A stretch of DNA of 13,982 nucleotides from an uncultured Phycisphaerales bacterium. GTDB taxonomy: Bacteria; Planctomycetota; Phycisphaerae; Phycisphaerales; SM1A02. The stretch covers positions 1 to 13,982 of the forward strand of contig CAMPIL010000052.1 in NCBI GenBank assembly GCA_946886375.1, in the 5' to 3' direction. Both the position numbers and the translations under genes were made by a program. Numbering within the stretch: position 1 is the stretch's first letter; the number at the start of each line of letters is the position of its first letter. Below are positions 13,783-13,982 of the stretch, piece by piece. A model generated the notes under the pieces. It was not told the origin of the DNA. It made no database searches and was given only the letters and a program-made list of their open reading frames with translations.

Positions 13783-13982
13783 CTAGAACAATTCCGGATC
13801 AGACTTCGACGATCTTTGTTTGGGCTTTGCAACCTTCAACTGCTTCGATGATCCGCGGCGGGGTTTCTCCGCAACCTGCTCGTCCGCCGATTCGTCTTGC
13901 GATTCATCGACGCGCAATGCCCGCTGTTCCACCAGCAGCGGTGCGACCCAGTGACGGCCGAACGTGTCGTCGCGGTTCTGGA
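13783..13982 (-). CDS. C-terminal end of a gene, probably topoisomerase VI subunit B; runs off the right edge
   Basis: One minus-strand frame is open from the window edge (13980) to a TAG at 13785-13783, encoding 65 residues. It begins QNRDDTFGRHWVAPLLVEQR and ends in a polar, Lys/Ser/Glu-rich tail (SSKQLKVAKPKQRSSKSDPE) that is probably disordered. The other two frames contain stops within this stretch. Position, directly upstream of and on the same strand as top6A with 88 bp between, suggests subunit B, the GHKL ATPase partner. None of that subunit's motifs (GHKL ATPase, transducer) lie in the visible part, so the identity rests on context. The charged tail is not a feature I know from archaeal subunit B. 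Confidence 0.6.
   Translation of the reverse strand, partial: QNRDDTFGRHWVAPLLVEQRALRVDESQDESADEQVAEKPRRGSSKQLKVAKPKQRSSKSDPELF

Overview
The window looks like chromosomal DNA from a bacterium of the Planctomycetota, most likely the Phycisphaerae. This is an inference from several things read together: high GC, housekeeping genes of bacterial type (RF2, S15, PNPase), a secreted protein with Thr/Gln/Pro-rich flanks, a vitamin K-dependent carboxylase homologue, and a topoisomerase VI A subunit. There is no 16S gene or other direct taxonomic marker. No insertion sequence, phage gene, CRISPR array, tRNA or rRNA was seen. Genes are closely packed and both strands are used.

Layout. 1-655 (-) is the N-terminal part of prfB (RF2), interrupted at codon 25 by the programmed +1 frameshift site CTT-TGA-C. 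703-1563 (-) encodes an exported protein probably related to the LolA-like/DUF6503 group. 1564-1868 has no gene but holds a short array of imperfect 22-bp repeats. A nitroreductase (1869-2471, -) and an aspartate aminotransferase (2568-3800, +) diverge from a 96-bp gap. A terminator at 3835-3864 separates the aminotransferase from a convergent exported glutathione peroxidase (3852-4439, -). serA (4554-6212, -) diverges from rpsO (6364-6633, +). rpsO is followed by pnp (6878-9169, +) in the classic bacterial order, with a hairpin-rich 244-bp spacer. A strong intrinsic terminator (9193-9227) ends pnp. A vitamin K-dependent gamma-carboxylase/HTTM-family membrane protein (9251-10630, -) diverges from a small membrane histidine kinase (10766-11638, +). 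The kinase converges on a response regulator with an ANTAR RNA-binding domain (11676-12344, -). The right end is a topoisomerase VI locus: top6A (12555-13694, -), preceded by the C-terminal end of a gene that is probably top6B (13783-13980, -).

How the genes work together. serA and the aminotransferase belong to amino-acid metabolism. rpsO-pnp couples ribosome assembly to RNA decay and probably carries post-transcriptional control in the spacer. The kinase/ANTAR pair is a candidate two-component system acting on transcription antitermination. The two top6 reading frames would encode an A2B2 type IIB topoisomerase.

I did not find a clearly new multi-gene system. The points most worth a second look are the RF2 frameshift site without its usual Shine-Dalgarno stimulator, the topoisomerase VI locus in a bacterium, the rpsO-pnp spacer structures, the RGG-like tail on PNPase, the S15 substitution at a normally conserved rRNA contact, and the 22-bp repeat array.
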